Numbered from the stretch's first letter, positions 45,711 through 54,987 are shown. The stretch is DNA of 64,000 nt from Luteimonas deserti (GCF_013425765.1 NZ_JACCJZ010000004.1:124001-188000), one strand, 5' to 3'. Translations and numbers: made by a program. The notes: generated from the sequence alone by a model not told the origin.

Positions 45711-46364
45711 ATGACTAGCCTGCCGCGCCTGTCTCCCTCTTTCCCTCAAAAGGTCACGCCCTTGCGCGAGACTGTGCGAATGCCATCCACGGGCGAGCCG
45801 CAGCGCGATCTCAAATACTGGTCCGAGCAGATGGCGCACGTCGCCGCGCGCGAGGACCAGGAGAGCTTCCTGCGCATCTACGACCATTTCGCGCCGCGTC
45901 TGCACCGCTACCTGCTGGGCCTGGGCGCGCCGTCGTCCAAGGCCGAGGATCTGGTGCAGGACGCGATGCTGCGGGCGTGGCGCGGCGCGAAACAGTTCGA
46001 CGCGTCGCGGGCCAGCCTGGCGACGTGGCTGTTCCGCATCACGCGCAACCTCTACATCGACAGCGTGCGCCGCAAGGCCACCGTGGCCTACGGCGACGGG
46101 CTGCCGGAGGAATTCGAGTCGGGTCTGGAGATGGACGCGCCCGATGCCAGTGCGCCCGAGAGCTACGCCGACCAGGTGCGTCTGGGCCGCGCGATCGAAG
46201 CCCTGCCCGCGACCCAGGCGCGGCTGGTGCGCATGTCGTTTCTCGAGGCGCGCAGCCACAGCGAGATCGCGAGCGAGCTCGGCATGCCCCTGGGTTCGGT
46301 GAAATCGACCCTGCGCCGGGCATTCGCCCGGCTGCGCAACCGGCTGCTGGAGGCCGACGCATGA
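45711..46364 (+). CDS. ECF sigma factor, RpoE/SigE of the ChrR-controlled type
   Basis: A 217-residue group 4 sigma factor. Region 2: FLRIYDHFAPRLHRYLLGLG, EDLVQDAMLRAWRGA, ATWLFRITRNLYIDSVRR. Region 4: AIEALPATQARLVRMSFLEARSHSEIASELGMPLGSVKSTLRRAFARLR. It is paired with a ChrR anti-sigma gene through an ATGA overlap, the layout of the Rhodobacter singlet-oxygen response. An ATG at 45780 would give a shorter, equally good start (194 residues). It likely drives its own promoter within 45529-45710. Confidence 0.92.
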   Translation: MTSLPRLSPSFPQKVTPLRETVRMPSTGEPQRDLKYWSEQMAHVAAREDQESFLRIYDHFAPRLHRYLLGLGAPSSKAEDLVQDAMLRAWRGAKQFDASRASLATWLFRITRNLYIDSVRRKATVAYGDGLPEEFESGLEMDAPDASAPESYADQVRLGRAIEALPATQARLVRMSFLEARSHSEIASELGMPLGSVKSTLRRAFARLRNRLLEADA

Positions 46365-47026
46365 GGCCGCTGCAGCACCATCCCGATCCGACCACCCTGC
46401 TGGGCTACGCGGCCGGCGCCATTCCGACCGCGTTCGCGGTGGTGGTCGCAGCCCATCTCGAGGTCTGCCCGACCTGCCGCGCCGCGGTGCGCGATGCCGA
46501 GCACACCGGCGCGCGCCTGGTCGAACAGCAGGAAGGCGCGCCGCTGTCGGCCGGCGCCCGCGAGGCCCTGCGGGCCCGGCTCGGGATCGAAGCGATGCTG
46601 CCGCGACCGGCGCATCGTGACGTGGCGCCGGTGCGTGACCCGGATCTGCTGCCGGCCTCGCTGCAGCCGTTCTTCGGCGCGCGTTACAGCACGCTGCGCT
46701 GGCGCCGCGTGGTGCCGGGCGTGCACTACCTCCGGGCCGAGGCGCCCGGCGACGGCGGCGGCCTGATGCTGCTGCGCACGGCGCCGGGGCAGGGCATTCC
46801 GATGCACAGCCATGCCGGGCACGAAGTCACGATGATCCTGCGCGGCGCCTACGAGGATGCGCTGGGCCGGTTCGGTGCCGGCGACGTCGCCGATCTCGAC
46901 GAGGACGTGGAGCACCAGCCGGTGACGACCGCCGGCGAGGCCTGCATCTGCGTGGCTGCCACGGAAGCGCCGATGCGTTTCCACGGCTGGATGGCGCGCG
47001 CGCTGCAGTCCGTCCTGCGCCTCTGA
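46361..47026 (+). CDS. ChrR-family zinc anti-sigma factor with cupin domain
   Basis: A 221-residue anti-sigma factor. The N-terminal anti-sigma domain has a His/Cys zinc site: His6/His7, then HLEVCPTC (His32, Cys35-equivalent and Cys38-equivalent). The C-terminal cupin carries MHSHAGHE ... EHQP, typical ligands of a metal-bound cupin. In Rhodobacter ChrR holds RpoE until singlet oxygen triggers its release. Its start overlaps the sigma factor stop by four bases, which sets their ratio. Confidence 0.92.
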   Translation: MRPLQHHPDPTTLLGYAAGAIPTAFAVVVAAHLEVCPTCRAAVRDAEHTGARLVEQQEGAPLSAGAREALRARLGIEAMLPRPAHRDVAPVRDPDLLPASLQPFFGARYSTLRWRRVVPGVHYLRAEAPGDGGGLMLLRTAPGQGIPMHSHAGHEVTMILRGAYEDALGRFGAGDVADLDEDVEHQPVTTAGEACICVAATEAPMRFHGWMARALQSVLRL

Positions 47027-47038
47027 GGGCGGCGGCCG

Positions 47039-48187
47039 TCAGGCCGCTGCGGGCACCGGCGCGTCGGATGCGATGATGCCGGCCTCGCGCAGGTCGGCCC
47101 AGAAGGCAGCCGGGATCGCCACCGACATCGAGGCGATGTTTTCGCGCACCTGGGCCGCGTTGCGCGCGCCCGGCACGATCGCCGAGACCACGGCCGGCGC
47201 ATTGGCGAACTGCAGCGCGGCGGTGCGCAGGTCGATGCCGTGCGCCGCGGCGATGCGCTGCGCGGTGGTGCGCTTCTCGTTCGCGTCCGACGGCACCGGC
47301 TGCGCGCCGTAGAGATAGCGGTCGCGTCCGGCGAGGAACCCCGCCAGCAGGGGCGAGCCCACGATCACCGAGATGTCGCGTGCGGCGAGCTTTGGGAACG
47401 TCTCGTCGAGCGCGCGCTGATGGTCGAGCAGGGCGTACTGGCAGGCCAGCAGGAAGATGTCCGGATCCGCCACCTCGATCGCGCGCAGCGCCGGCTCGGG
47501 TGTGTTGACGCCCATGCCCCAGGCCTTGATCAGGCCTTCCTCGCGCATCCTGGTCAGCTCGGGGAAGGCGCCGGTGCGCGCCTGCTCGAAATACTCGACC
47601 CAGCGTTCGCCCATGTCGCCGTTGTCGGGGGACAGGTCGTGCACCAGCACGATGTCCAGGGAATCGATGCCGAGACGCTGCAGACTGTCCTCGACCGACC
47701 GGCGGGTGCCGGCGGCGCTGTAGTCGTAGCGGTAGTCGAACGGCGGCGGATCCTTCCAGCTGACCTCCGGCGGCTGCGTGGTCGCACTCAGCAACCGGCC
47801 GACCTTGCTGGAGATCACGTAATCGCCCCGCGGCTTCCGGCCCAGCACCTGCCCCAGGCGGCGCTCCGAGCGGCCGAGGCCGTACCAGGGCGAGGTGTCG
47901 AAGAGCCGCATGCCGCCGTCCCACGCCGCTTCGATCGTCGCCGCGGCGTCCTCCTCGCTGACCACGGCCCAGTTGTTGCCGATCGGCGCGCAGCCCAGGC
48001 CGACGCGCGCGTACGGGCGATAGCGCCGCCCGCCGGGTGGATTGGTCGGCAGGGCGGTCCGCCGGACGGTGCCACGCGTGGGCAACACATCGCCCGGCGT
48101 GGTCTGGGCCCCGACGATCACCGGGGCGGCGGCGAGCGCGGCCGCGCCGAGCGCAGCAGTGGACAGGAAGCGGCGGCGTGTGGCCAT
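47039..48187 (-). CDS. Tat-exported aldo/keto reductase
   Basis: A 382-residue reductase with a twin-arginine signal (TRRRFLSTAALGAAALAAAP). The AKR core shows the YARVGLGCAPIGNN start, the catalytic Asp and Tyr in LFDTSPWYGLGRSE, the Lys in VISSKVGR, and His in LVHDLSPD; AKRs of this type use NADP or other nicotinamides. A folded, cofactor-loaded AKR sent to the periplasm is unusual in general but known in this family (secreted D-threo-aldose dehydrogenase-like members). It converges with chrR with 12 bp between stops. Confidence 0.88.
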   Translation of the reverse strand: MATRRRFLSTAALGAAALAAAPVIVGAQTTPGDVLPTRGTVRRTALPTNPPGGRRYRPYARVGLGCAPIGNNWAVVSEEDAAATIEAAWDGGMRLFDTSPWYGLGRSERRLGQVLGRKPRGDYVISSKVGRLLSATTQPPEVSWKDPPPFDYRYDYSAAGTRRSVEDSLQRLGIDSLDIVLVHDLSPDNGDMGERWVEYFEQARTGAFPELTRMREEGLIKAWGMGVNTPEPALRAIEVADPDIFLLACQYALLDHQRALDETFPKLAARDISVIVGSPLLAGFLAGRDRYLYGAQPVPSDANEKRTTAQRIAAAHGIDLRTAALQFANAPAVVSAIVPGARNAAQVRENIASMSVAIPAAFWADLREAGIIASDAPVPAAA

Positions 48188-48299
48188 GGCGGTCTCCGGA
48201 ACGTGGGTGCACGGCGGACGCGGAAAGCGTGGGGCCGGTGCCGGTGGGCACCACCGTGCCAGCGTCGCCGCGTGCAGGCCGTGAACCGCTCGCGCCGCG

Positions 48300-50411
48300 T
48301 CAGCGCAGCCGCACCCCGAGCTCGCGGTTCGTCGTGGCGGCATTGCCCGCGGCATCGAGCGCGGTGATGCGCACGCGGTAGTTGCCCGGCGGCAGCGCAT
48401 CCACGGCCCACACGCCGGTGCCGATGTGCCCGTCGCGCACGGTGTTGGTGACCACGTAGCGGAACCGCGTGCGCGCCGCGCCGTGGACCGTGATTCCGCT
48501 GTCGCCGGCATAGGCCACACGCACCGCCTCGCGATGGGGCGGCATGCGGTCGAAATCGAGGGTCATGCGCGGCACCTCGAACCCGGCCAGCGGCGTGCCG
48601 TCGTCGTGAAGGATCTGCCAGCCGAGTGCGTGCAGGCCGAGCCGACGCCTCGGCAGGTTGCCGTCGACCTGGTCCCAGGCCTCCACCACGATCTGCACGC
48701 CGCCGACGTCGCGCGGCACCACGACGCGCCCGTCCTCGCGGGTCGTGAGCGGTACGTCCAGCGGATCGCGCAGCTCGACTGCATCGATCCGCGGCGCCAC
48801 CCGGTCCACGAAATTGGCGAAGCCCAGGCCCACCGCGTTGCGCTGGTAGCCCGACGGCCCGACGATGAGGTGCACGTGCGCCTGCGGATTGATCGTACCG
48901 ACGACGTCCCCCGCCGCGAGCCGTGTGCCGCGTGCGATGCGCACACGTGCCGGTCGGCCGGCGTTGTCCCGCAACAGCGTGAACCGGGGGTCCAGTGCAC
49001 GGCCCTGCGCACTGCGGCCGACGCGGATGTGCATGTAGGTCAGCGCGTCGATCGCGACGTTCTCGGCCTGGTCGCCGAAACGGCCCGCGGCCAGGGGGCT
49101 CGTGACCTTTGCGTCGGCGATCGCCAACACCGGCGTGCCGACGTCGGCGCGGACGTCGAAGCCGTCGTGCAGATGGCTGCGGCTCTCGCCGCTGAAGTTG
49201 CCGCGCACCTCGCCCATCGTGCCGACGACCTCGTGCCAGCCGTCCTGGGGCGCCAGCGGCCAGCGGCCGCGGGTGTCGGGAAGCGGTGCATCGGGCGCCG
49301 GCCCGACGGCCGCGTCTCGCAGGTTCTGCTTCATGCCGGCGCGGTGGACGTGGGCGATGCGGTGGACGCGGTGCGCAGCGGCGTCGGTGAGCCACAGTGC
49401 GCCACGGGCGTCCAGCGCCATGCCGGCAGGACGCGCCAGGCGCTGGGCCATGTCGCGGCCGGTGAACACGTGCAGACGGCCGTCCGGCGCGCGCTGGAGC
49501 ACGCGCCCACGGGCCAGTTCGCCGATGTAGAGGGTGCCGTCGCCGGCCACGGCCAGGGCCAGTGGCGCGCGCGGCGTGTCGTCCGGATCGCCGGGCTGCA
49601 GCAGCGGCGTCGACACCCCGTGGACATCCAGCAGGCGCACCGCGCCGTTGCCGGTGTCGGCGATCCACAGGCGTCCCGCGCGATTCGTCGCCAGGCCGGT
49701 CGGCGTGTCGAAGCGCGCTTCGCCGCCGGGGCCGTCGACGAAGCCCGGCCTGTCGCCACCGGCCAGCGTGGTCACCCGGCCGTCGCGGATCGCACGGATG
49801 CGGTCGTTGTGGCTGTCGGCGACGAACACCGTGCCGTCGGTCCCGACGGCGATGCCGATCGGGGCGTGGAAGCGGGCCAGATGCGCGGGCCCGTCGACGA
49901 AGCCCGCCACGCCGTCGCCGGCGAGCGTGCTCACCTCGCCCTGGGGCGTGATCCGGCGGATCGCATGGTTGCCGGTATCGGCGACGTAGAGCACGCCGTG
50001 GGTGTCGATCGCCAGGCCGGAGGGGGTGTGCAGGCGGGCGGCCACGCCGCTGCCGTCGACGAACCCCTCGCCGCCGCCGGCCAGGGTGTCGACGCGGCCG
50101 TCGGGCCGGAGGCGGCGGATCCGATTGCCGTCGCCGCCCTCGGCCACGTAGACGATGCCGCCCGCGTCGACCGCCAGGCCGAAGGGATCGTCGAAGCGGG
50201 CGCGATCGACCGGCCCGTCCACGCTGCCGCGGATGCCGTCACCGGCGATGCGGTCGATACGGGCGGGCTGGGCGAACGGGGACGGTGGTTCCCGCGCCGG
50301 GGGTGCAGGCGCGGGCCAGCGCAGCAGCACGGTCGCCGCCAGGGCCAGCAGCACCAGTGCCGCGACCGCCTGGAAGGCTGGCCGCGCACCGGGTCGCCAC
50401 GCACGCGCCAT
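48300..50411 (-). CDS. NHL beta-propeller fused to an M23 peptidase domain
   Basis: A 703-residue protein anchored by an N-terminal TM helix (about 13-31). Residues 50-350 hold five or six NHL repeats (GLAVDAGGIVYVAEGG; GLAIDTHGVLYVADTGNHAIRR; GIAVGTDGTVFVADSHNDRIR). An M23 domain follows (about 400-520) with HDGFD (His415, Asp419) and HVH (His512, His514), the zinc set of lysostaphin-type endopeptidases. About 180 residues of beta-sandwich-like sequence end it. It would cut peptide cross-bridges or bind wall, with the propeller as a docking part. This fusion is uncommon. Confidence 0.83.
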   Translation of the reverse strand: MARAWRPGARPAFQAVAALVLLALAATVLLRWPAPAPPAREPPSPFAQPARIDRIAGDGIRGSVDGPVDRARFDDPFGLAVDAGGIVYVAEGGDGNRIRRLRPDGRVDTLAGGGEGFVDGSGVAARLHTPSGLAIDTHGVLYVADTGNHAIRRITPQGEVSTLAGDGVAGFVDGPAHLARFHAPIGIAVGTDGTVFVADSHNDRIRAIRDGRVTTLAGGDRPGFVDGPGGEARFDTPTGLATNRAGRLWIADTGNGAVRLLDVHGVSTPLLQPGDPDDTPRAPLALAVAGDGTLYIGELARGRVLQRAPDGRLHVFTGRDMAQRLARPAGMALDARGALWLTDAAAHRVHRIAHVHRAGMKQNLRDAAVGPAPDAPLPDTRGRWPLAPQDGWHEVVGTMGEVRGNFSGESRSHLHDGFDVRADVGTPVLAIADAKVTSPLAAGRFGDQAENVAIDALTYMHIRVGRSAQGRALDPRFTLLRDNAGRPARVRIARGTRLAAGDVVGTINPQAHVHLIVGPSGYQRNAVGLGFANFVDRVAPRIDAVELRDPLDVPLTTREDGRVVVPRDVGGVQIVVEAWDQVDGNLPRRRLGLHALGWQILHDDGTPLAGFEVPRMTLDFDRMPPHREAVRVAYAGDSGITVHGAARTRFRYVVTNTVRDGHIGTGVWAVDALPPGNYRVRITALDAAGNAATTNRELGVRLR

Positions 50412-50420
50412 CGACGCGGG

Positions 50421-51590
50421 TCAGTCCAGCACGCGGCAGAACACCGCCTTGAGATAGCGCGACTCGGGCACGCTGGCCAGAAACGGATGGTCGGCGCCGG
50501 CGCCGGCGACGCGCAGCACCTGGATCGTCCGGCCGGAATAGAACGAAGCCCGGCGCAGCATGTCGAGGAACTGGTCCTCGCTCACGAGGCCCGTGCACGA
50601 GAACGTCGCGAACAGCCCGCCGGGCTTCACCACGCCCAGCGCCAGACGGTTCATGTCGAGGTACTTCTTCAGTGCCGGAATCACCTGGTCGCGGTCGCGG
50701 GTCATCTTGGCCGGGTCCAGCACCACGACGTCGTAGCGCTCGCCCGCGTTCGCGGTGTCGCGCAGCCACGGGAAGATGTCGGCCTGCACGAAGCGCACGC
50801 GCGCGTCGTTGAGCCGCGCGTTGGCCTTGGCGATCTCGATCACGTCGGCATCGATGTCCACGCCGACCACTTCGGCCGCACCGCGCGCCGCGGCATAGAC
50901 GCCGAAGCCGCCGGTGTTGCAGCACAGGTCCAGCACGCGCTTGCCGGCGACCTGACGGCTCAGCCATTCGCGGTTCTCGCGCTGGTCGGCGAAGAATCCG
51001 GTCTTGTGCGCGCCGGCCGGATCGGCGCGGAAGCGCACACCGTGCTCGGTGATGATCGCCGGGTCGGCCGGCACGCTGCCGCGGAAATCGAAGCTCTCCT
51101 GCTTCTGCACGTGCTCGTCGGCGAAGCTGTGGAAGCGGCAGCCGGGGAACTGCTCGCGCAGCGCCTCGAAGATCCATTCGCGGTGGCGGAACGCGCCGGC
51201 GCTGAAGAACTCGACCACCAGCAGATCCGCGTAGCGGTCCACCACCAGGCCGCTGATGCCGTCGCCTTCGCTGTGCACCACGCGCCAGGCGTCCGACACC
51301 GTGTCCAGGCCCAGCACGTCGCGGCGCAGCGACACGGCTGCGGCGATCTTGCGCGAGAACCAGCCCGCGTCGACCGGCACTGCGGGATCGGTCTCGAGGA
51401 TGCGCACGGCGATGCGCGAGTGGCCGTTGTAGAAGCCGCGACCGATCCAGTCGCCCTCGACGCCGAGCACGTCGACGATGCTGCCGGGTTTCGGGCGCTG
51501 CGCCGGCTTCTCCACCAGGCGCTGGAAGATCCACGGATGGCTGGAACGCCAGGCGTTCTTCAGGTGTACGGTCGGGTGGGGTGCGTTCAT
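50421..51590 (-). CDS. rlmI: Class I rRNA methyltransferase, RlmI type
   Basis: A 389-residue SAM-dependent enzyme that methylates a cytosine at C5 in 23S rRNA (m5C1962 in E. coli). An N-terminal PUA domain (LKNAWRSSHPWIFQRLV) precedes the EEHUD-like domain and the Rossmann fold with HKTGFFADQRENR, VLDLCCNTGGFGVYAA, VVLDPAKMTR and the catalytic Cys in FSCTGLV. The length matches RlmI (396). It lies 9 bp upstream of the NHL-M23 gene on the same strand, so the pair may be cotranscribed. Confidence 0.9.
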   Translation of the reverse strand: MNAPHPTVHLKNAWRSSHPWIFQRLVEKPAQRPKPGSIVDVLGVEGDWIGRGFYNGHSRIAVRILETDPAVPVDAGWFSRKIAAAVSLRRDVLGLDTVSDAWRVVHSEGDGISGLVVDRYADLLVVEFFSAGAFRHREWIFEALREQFPGCRFHSFADEHVQKQESFDFRGSVPADPAIITEHGVRFRADPAGAHKTGFFADQRENREWLSRQVAGKRVLDLCCNTGGFGVYAAARGAAEVVGVDIDADVIEIAKANARLNDARVRFVQADIFPWLRDTANAGERYDVVVLDPAKMTRDRDQVIPALKKYLDMNRLALGVVKPGGLFATFSCTGLVSEDQFLDMLRRASFYSGRTIQVLRVAGAGADHPFLASVPESRYLKAVFCRVLD

Positions 51591-51648
51591 CGCGGCAGTT
51601 TACCCGGCCACTTGATCGGGCCGGGCGACCTGCGCACAATCCGCCCCC

Positions 51649-51765
51649 GAAGGGGAGTAGCTCCCGACGTGCCGGCCGTCATTTCGAGCAGCGATGCTCC
51701 GGTTGCACGGCAGCCACCAGGCTGTGAGCGAGACCTTCGCCGCAATGGCGAAGGCGTGTCCCCGG
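51649..51765 (+). ncRNA. yybP-ykoY manganese riboswitch upstream of TerC
   Basis: The two hallmark segments are present: aaggggagtagc at 51650-51661 and gcgagaccttcgcc...ggcgaagg at 51728-51754. The 5' GGGGA pairs with UCCCC near 51758-51763 to close P1, and the ggcgaag strands make the second conserved stem-loop. The class binds Mn2+ and turns on exporters. The gene it precedes is TerC, a family already known downstream of this class (E. coli alx). A covariance-model search would settle it. Confidence 0.85.
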
Positions 51766-51829
51766 TTCCGATGCCCGGTTCCCGAGACGTCCGCACCTGC
51801 GGTCGTCCTTCACGTCTACGGGAACTTCG

Positions 51830-52789
51830 ATGGAAACGATCGGCAATCTCTGGTTATGGGCCGGCTTCGGCGGGCTCGTCGTGGTCGCGTTGCTGGTCGA
51901 CCTGGTGCTGATGCGCCACGGCGGCGCGCACAAGGTCACGTTCAAGGAAGCGTTGTGGTGGAGTCTGGGCTGGGTGGCGCTGGCGCTGCTGTTCAACGCC
52001 GGGCTGTGGTGGTACCTGCACGAAACCGCCGGGGCGGCGCTCGCCAATCGCGTCGGCCTGGAATTCCTGACCGGCTATCTGGTCGAGAAGGCGCTCGCGG
52101 TCGACAACATCTTCGTCTTCCTGATGCTGATGACCTACTTCGCGGTGCCCGAGGAACAGCGCCAGCGCGTGCTGATCATCGGCATTCTGCTGGCGATCGC
52201 GCTGCGCGCGATCCTGATCTTCGCCGGCGCGGCGCTGCTGGCGCATTTCCACTGGCTGCTCTACGTGTTCGGCGCGTTCCTGCTGCTGACCGGCGTCAAG
52301 ATGTGGTTCGCTGCCGGCAAGGAGCCGGATCTGGAAACCAATCCGCTGCTGCGCTGGATGACCGCGCACGTGCCCTTCGTGCGGCGCTACCACGGCAGCG
52401 CGCTGTGGCTCGGCCGGCCCGGGCACCGCAAGTTCACTCCGCTGTTCATCGTGCTGGTGATGATCGGCATCACCGACGTGATCTTCGCGGTCGATTCGAT
52501 TCCCGCGATCTTCGCCATCACCACCGATCCCTTCATCGTGCTGACGTCCAACGTGTTCGCGGTGCTCGGCCTGCGCGCGATGTTCTTCCTGCTCGCCGGC
52601 ATGGCCGAGCGCTTCCACCTGCTGCCCTACGGACTGGCGATCGTGCTGGTGTTCATCGGCATCAAGATGTTGCTGATCGACCTGTACAAGATCCCGGTGC
52701 TGTGGTCGCTGGGCGCGGTGGCGCTGGTGTTGGCTCTGACGGTCACACTGAGTCTGGCGCGACCGCCGAAGCCGGTGTCCGCACCCTGA
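51830..52789 (+). CDS. TerC/Alx-family membrane protein
   Basis: A 319-residue inner-membrane protein with about nine TM segments. The family signatures EKALAVDNIFVF and ITDVIFAVDSIPAIFAIT carry the conserved acidic residues of the cation path. Members export Mn2+ or supply it to exported proteins. The riboswitch 65 bp upstream argues for a Mn2+ role here. ATG 51830 begins the first TM, with ggga upstream. The gene converges with the GGDEF gene. Confidence 0.92.
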   Translation: METIGNLWLWAGFGGLVVVALLVDLVLMRHGGAHKVTFKEALWWSLGWVALALLFNAGLWWYLHETAGAALANRVGLEFLTGYLVEKALAVDNIFVFLMLMTYFAVPEEQRQRVLIIGILLAIALRAILIFAGAALLAHFHWLLYVFGAFLLLTGVKMWFAAGKEPDLETNPLLRWMTAHVPFVRRYHGSALWLGRPGHRKFTPLFIVLVMIGITDVIFAVDSIPAIFAITTDPFIVLTSNVFAVLGLRAMFFLLAGMAERFHLLPYGLAIVLVFIGIKMLLIDLYKIPVLWSLGAVALVLALTVTLSLARPPKPVSAP

Positions 52790-52813
52790 CCGTGCACGCG
52801 TGGCCGGCGTCCG

Positions 52814-54019
52814 CTAGGCGCGCGAAGGCAGTTCCACCTCGATGTCGCGATCGATCACCCGGTTGCGCCCGGCGCGCTTGGCCAGATACAGGCGGCGGTC
52901 GGCCACGGCCAGCAACGCGTCGGGGTCGGCGCTCCTGCCACCGCGCACCTGGGCGATGCCGATCGACAGCGTCACCGCGGCATCGCGGCCGTCCACCCGG
53001 ACCGGCCGCGCCGCGACGGCCGCGCGCAGGCGCTCGGCACGCCGTCCGGCATCGCCTGGCGCGACGTCCAGCAGCAACAGGCAGAACTCGTCCCCGCCGA
53101 AGCGCCCGGCAATGTCGCCCGCCTGCAGCGTGGCGCGCAGGGCGCCGGCGACCGCGCGCAGGACCTGGTCGCCGACCGCGTGCCCGTGCTGGTCGTTGAC
53201 GCCCTTGAAGCCGTCGACGTCGATCATCAGCAGCGCCGTCAGGCCGGCGTCCTCGGCCGGCGTCGCGAGACGGCGGTCGAGTTGCTCGAAGAAGGCGCGC
53301 CGGTTGTCGAGCCCGGTCAAGGGGTCGGCGGCCGCGAGGCCTTCGAGCACGCGCTGCTGGCGTTCGAGCTGCGAGAGCACGAAGGCGAAGGTGGCGAACA
53401 CGGGCGCGAGCAGGAAGTACGCCAGCGCCAGTTGCTGCGCTGGGGTGATGCTGGCATCGAACGCGGGCCCGGACTGCGGACGCGTCCACTGCTCGAGCAG
53501 GCGCAGCGCGCAGACCAGGCCCGCGCCGGCATAGATCGCGATCACCACGCGTTCGGCGTTGCCGCGTTCGGCCGCGCGGCCGCTGGTCGCCAGTTGCCAC
53601 AGCCCGAGCAGCAGCGAGGCCAGCGCGGCGGCCCAGAACATGCCGATATGCTGGGCCGCGCTCGTGCCCGGCCACAGAATGGCTGCCGGCAGCAGCACCG
53701 CCGGCAGGTAGATCACCAGCGATCCGCCGGCCGGTGCCTGGCCGCGGTCCTGCTGGCCGCGGGCGAGCGCCCGCAGCAGTGCCGCATGACCGGCCACGAG
53801 CAATGCACAGGCCAGGGCCTGGACGGTGCCGCCGAGCACCGTGGGCGGCACCGCGAACAACGGCCACGACAGCGCCTGCAGCGCCAGTCCGACGCCCCAT
53901 TCGCGCAGGCCCCGGCGCTGGCGGATGCGTTCGCTGCGCCGGACCAGCCACACCATCGTGCCCAGCGCCGCGCACAGCAGCACGAACAGCGACAGGAACG
54001 TCACGCGCCACGGGTCCAT
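52814..54019 (-). CDS. Membrane diguanylate cyclase (GGDEF)
   Basis: A 401-residue enzyme that makes cyclic di-GMP. Seven or so TM helices fill residues 1-235. A GGDEF domain follows: LAAADPLTGLDNRRAFFEQL, LMIDVDGFKGVND, and an intact GGDEF active site. The inhibitory I-site RxxD is missing (QAGD in its place), so product inhibition should be weak. The ATG at 54019 begins the first TM helix. The TM input may sense a hydrophobic or envelope signal; nothing closer is visible. Confidence 0.9.
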   Translation of the reverse strand: MDPWRVTFLSLFVLLCAALGTMVWLVRRSERIRQRRGLREWGVGLALQALSWPLFAVPPTVLGGTVQALACALLVAGHAALLRALARGQQDRGQAPAGGSLVIYLPAVLLPAAILWPGTSAAQHIGMFWAAALASLLLGLWQLATSGRAAERGNAERVVIAIYAGAGLVCALRLLEQWTRPQSGPAFDASITPAQQLALAYFLLAPVFATFAFVLSQLERQQRVLEGLAAADPLTGLDNRRAFFEQLDRRLATPAEDAGLTALLMIDVDGFKGVNDQHGHAVGDQVLRAVAGALRATLQAGDIAGRFGGDEFCLLLLDVAPGDAGRRAERLRAAVAARPVRVDGRDAAVTLSIGIAQVRGGRSADPDALLAVADRRLYLAKRAGRNRVIDRDIEVELPSRA

Positions 54020-54150
54020 GCGGTCTCCTGTCCGCGCCCACGCGCGAGGCGCGCACCGTAGCATCCGGCCCCCGCTGCCCGTGTCGCCCGGGGTCACGGA
54101 ACGTGACGGTCGCCGCTTGTATCGCGCGCAGGCGTCGCCATTGAGGGGCG

Positions 54151-54939
54151 ATGCACCTGTCTTCGCCCGAAGCTCCCATCGATCCCGAGGCCCAGCGCCG
54201 CGACGACCGCCGGCGCATCGCATCCGCGCTCAAGGCCAGCATCGCCTCGGTGCTGCTGCTGGTGATCGCATTCGGCGTGCAGGCGGCGCTCGACTGGCGG
54301 CCCTTCGCGGTGCGCCCGGGCGACTGGTCCGGGCTTGCCGGCGTGCTCACCGCACCGCTGCTGCACGGCTCGCCCGGCCACCTGATCGCCAATGCCAGCG
54401 CGTTGCTGCTGCTCGGCACACTGGCGCTCACCGTGTATCCGCGCGCCACGCTGCGCGGCCTGCCGTTGATGTGGCTGGGGTCCGGCCTCGGGGCGTGGTG
54501 GCTGGGCGACGCCGGGACCCACCACCTGGGCGCCAGCGGCGTGACCCACGGCCTGATGTTCCTGGTGTTCGTGCTCGGCCTGCTGCGCCGCGACCGGCCG
54601 TCGATCGCGGCCGGGATGATCGCCTTCCTGTTCTACGGCGGCATGCTGCTGACGATCCTGCCGCAGGAGCCGGGTGTGTCCTGGCAATCGCACATGGGCG
54701 GGGCGATCGGCGGCGTGCTGGCCGCATTCCTTCTGCGCCATGCGGATCCGCTGCCCCCGCGCCGGCGCTACAGCTGGGAAATCGAGGAGGAGGAGGCCGA
54801 GCGCGCGGCGCAGCAGGCGCGCGAGACCCTCGAGCCACCGTCGCCGCATGAAGTGCCCGTGTTGTGGACGCAGGCCGAGCCGCCGCGTGGCGTGGTCCTG
54901 CAGTTTCCGCGGCGTCCGTCCGACCGGGACGCCCCGTGA
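54151..54939 (+). CDS. Rhomboid-family intramembrane protease
   Basis: A 262-residue integral membrane serine protease. Six TM segments lie between residues 29 and 198. The Ser129 nucleophile is in GASG and the partner His181 in SHMGGAIGG. The cytoplasmic tail (about 200-262) is charged (EEEEAERAAQQ) and unique. Rhomboids cut TM helices of substrates; none is identified here. Family and length agree. It is divergent from the GGDEF gene. Confidence 0.9.
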   Translation: MHLSSPEAPIDPEAQRRDDRRRIASALKASIASVLLLVIAFGVQAALDWRPFAVRPGDWSGLAGVLTAPLLHGSPGHLIANASALLLLGTLALTVYPRATLRGLPLMWLGSGLGAWWLGDAGTHHLGASGVTHGLMFLVFVLGLLRRDRPSIAAGMIAFLFYGGMLLTILPQEPGVSWQSHMGGAIGGVLAAFLLRHADPLPPRRRYSWEIEEEEAERAAQQARETLEPPSPHEVPVLWTQAEPPRGVVLQFPRRPSDRDAP

Positions 54940-54987
54940 GCGCGCGCTGCCGCTAGACTCGGCCGCTCGCCACCATGGAGGACCACG

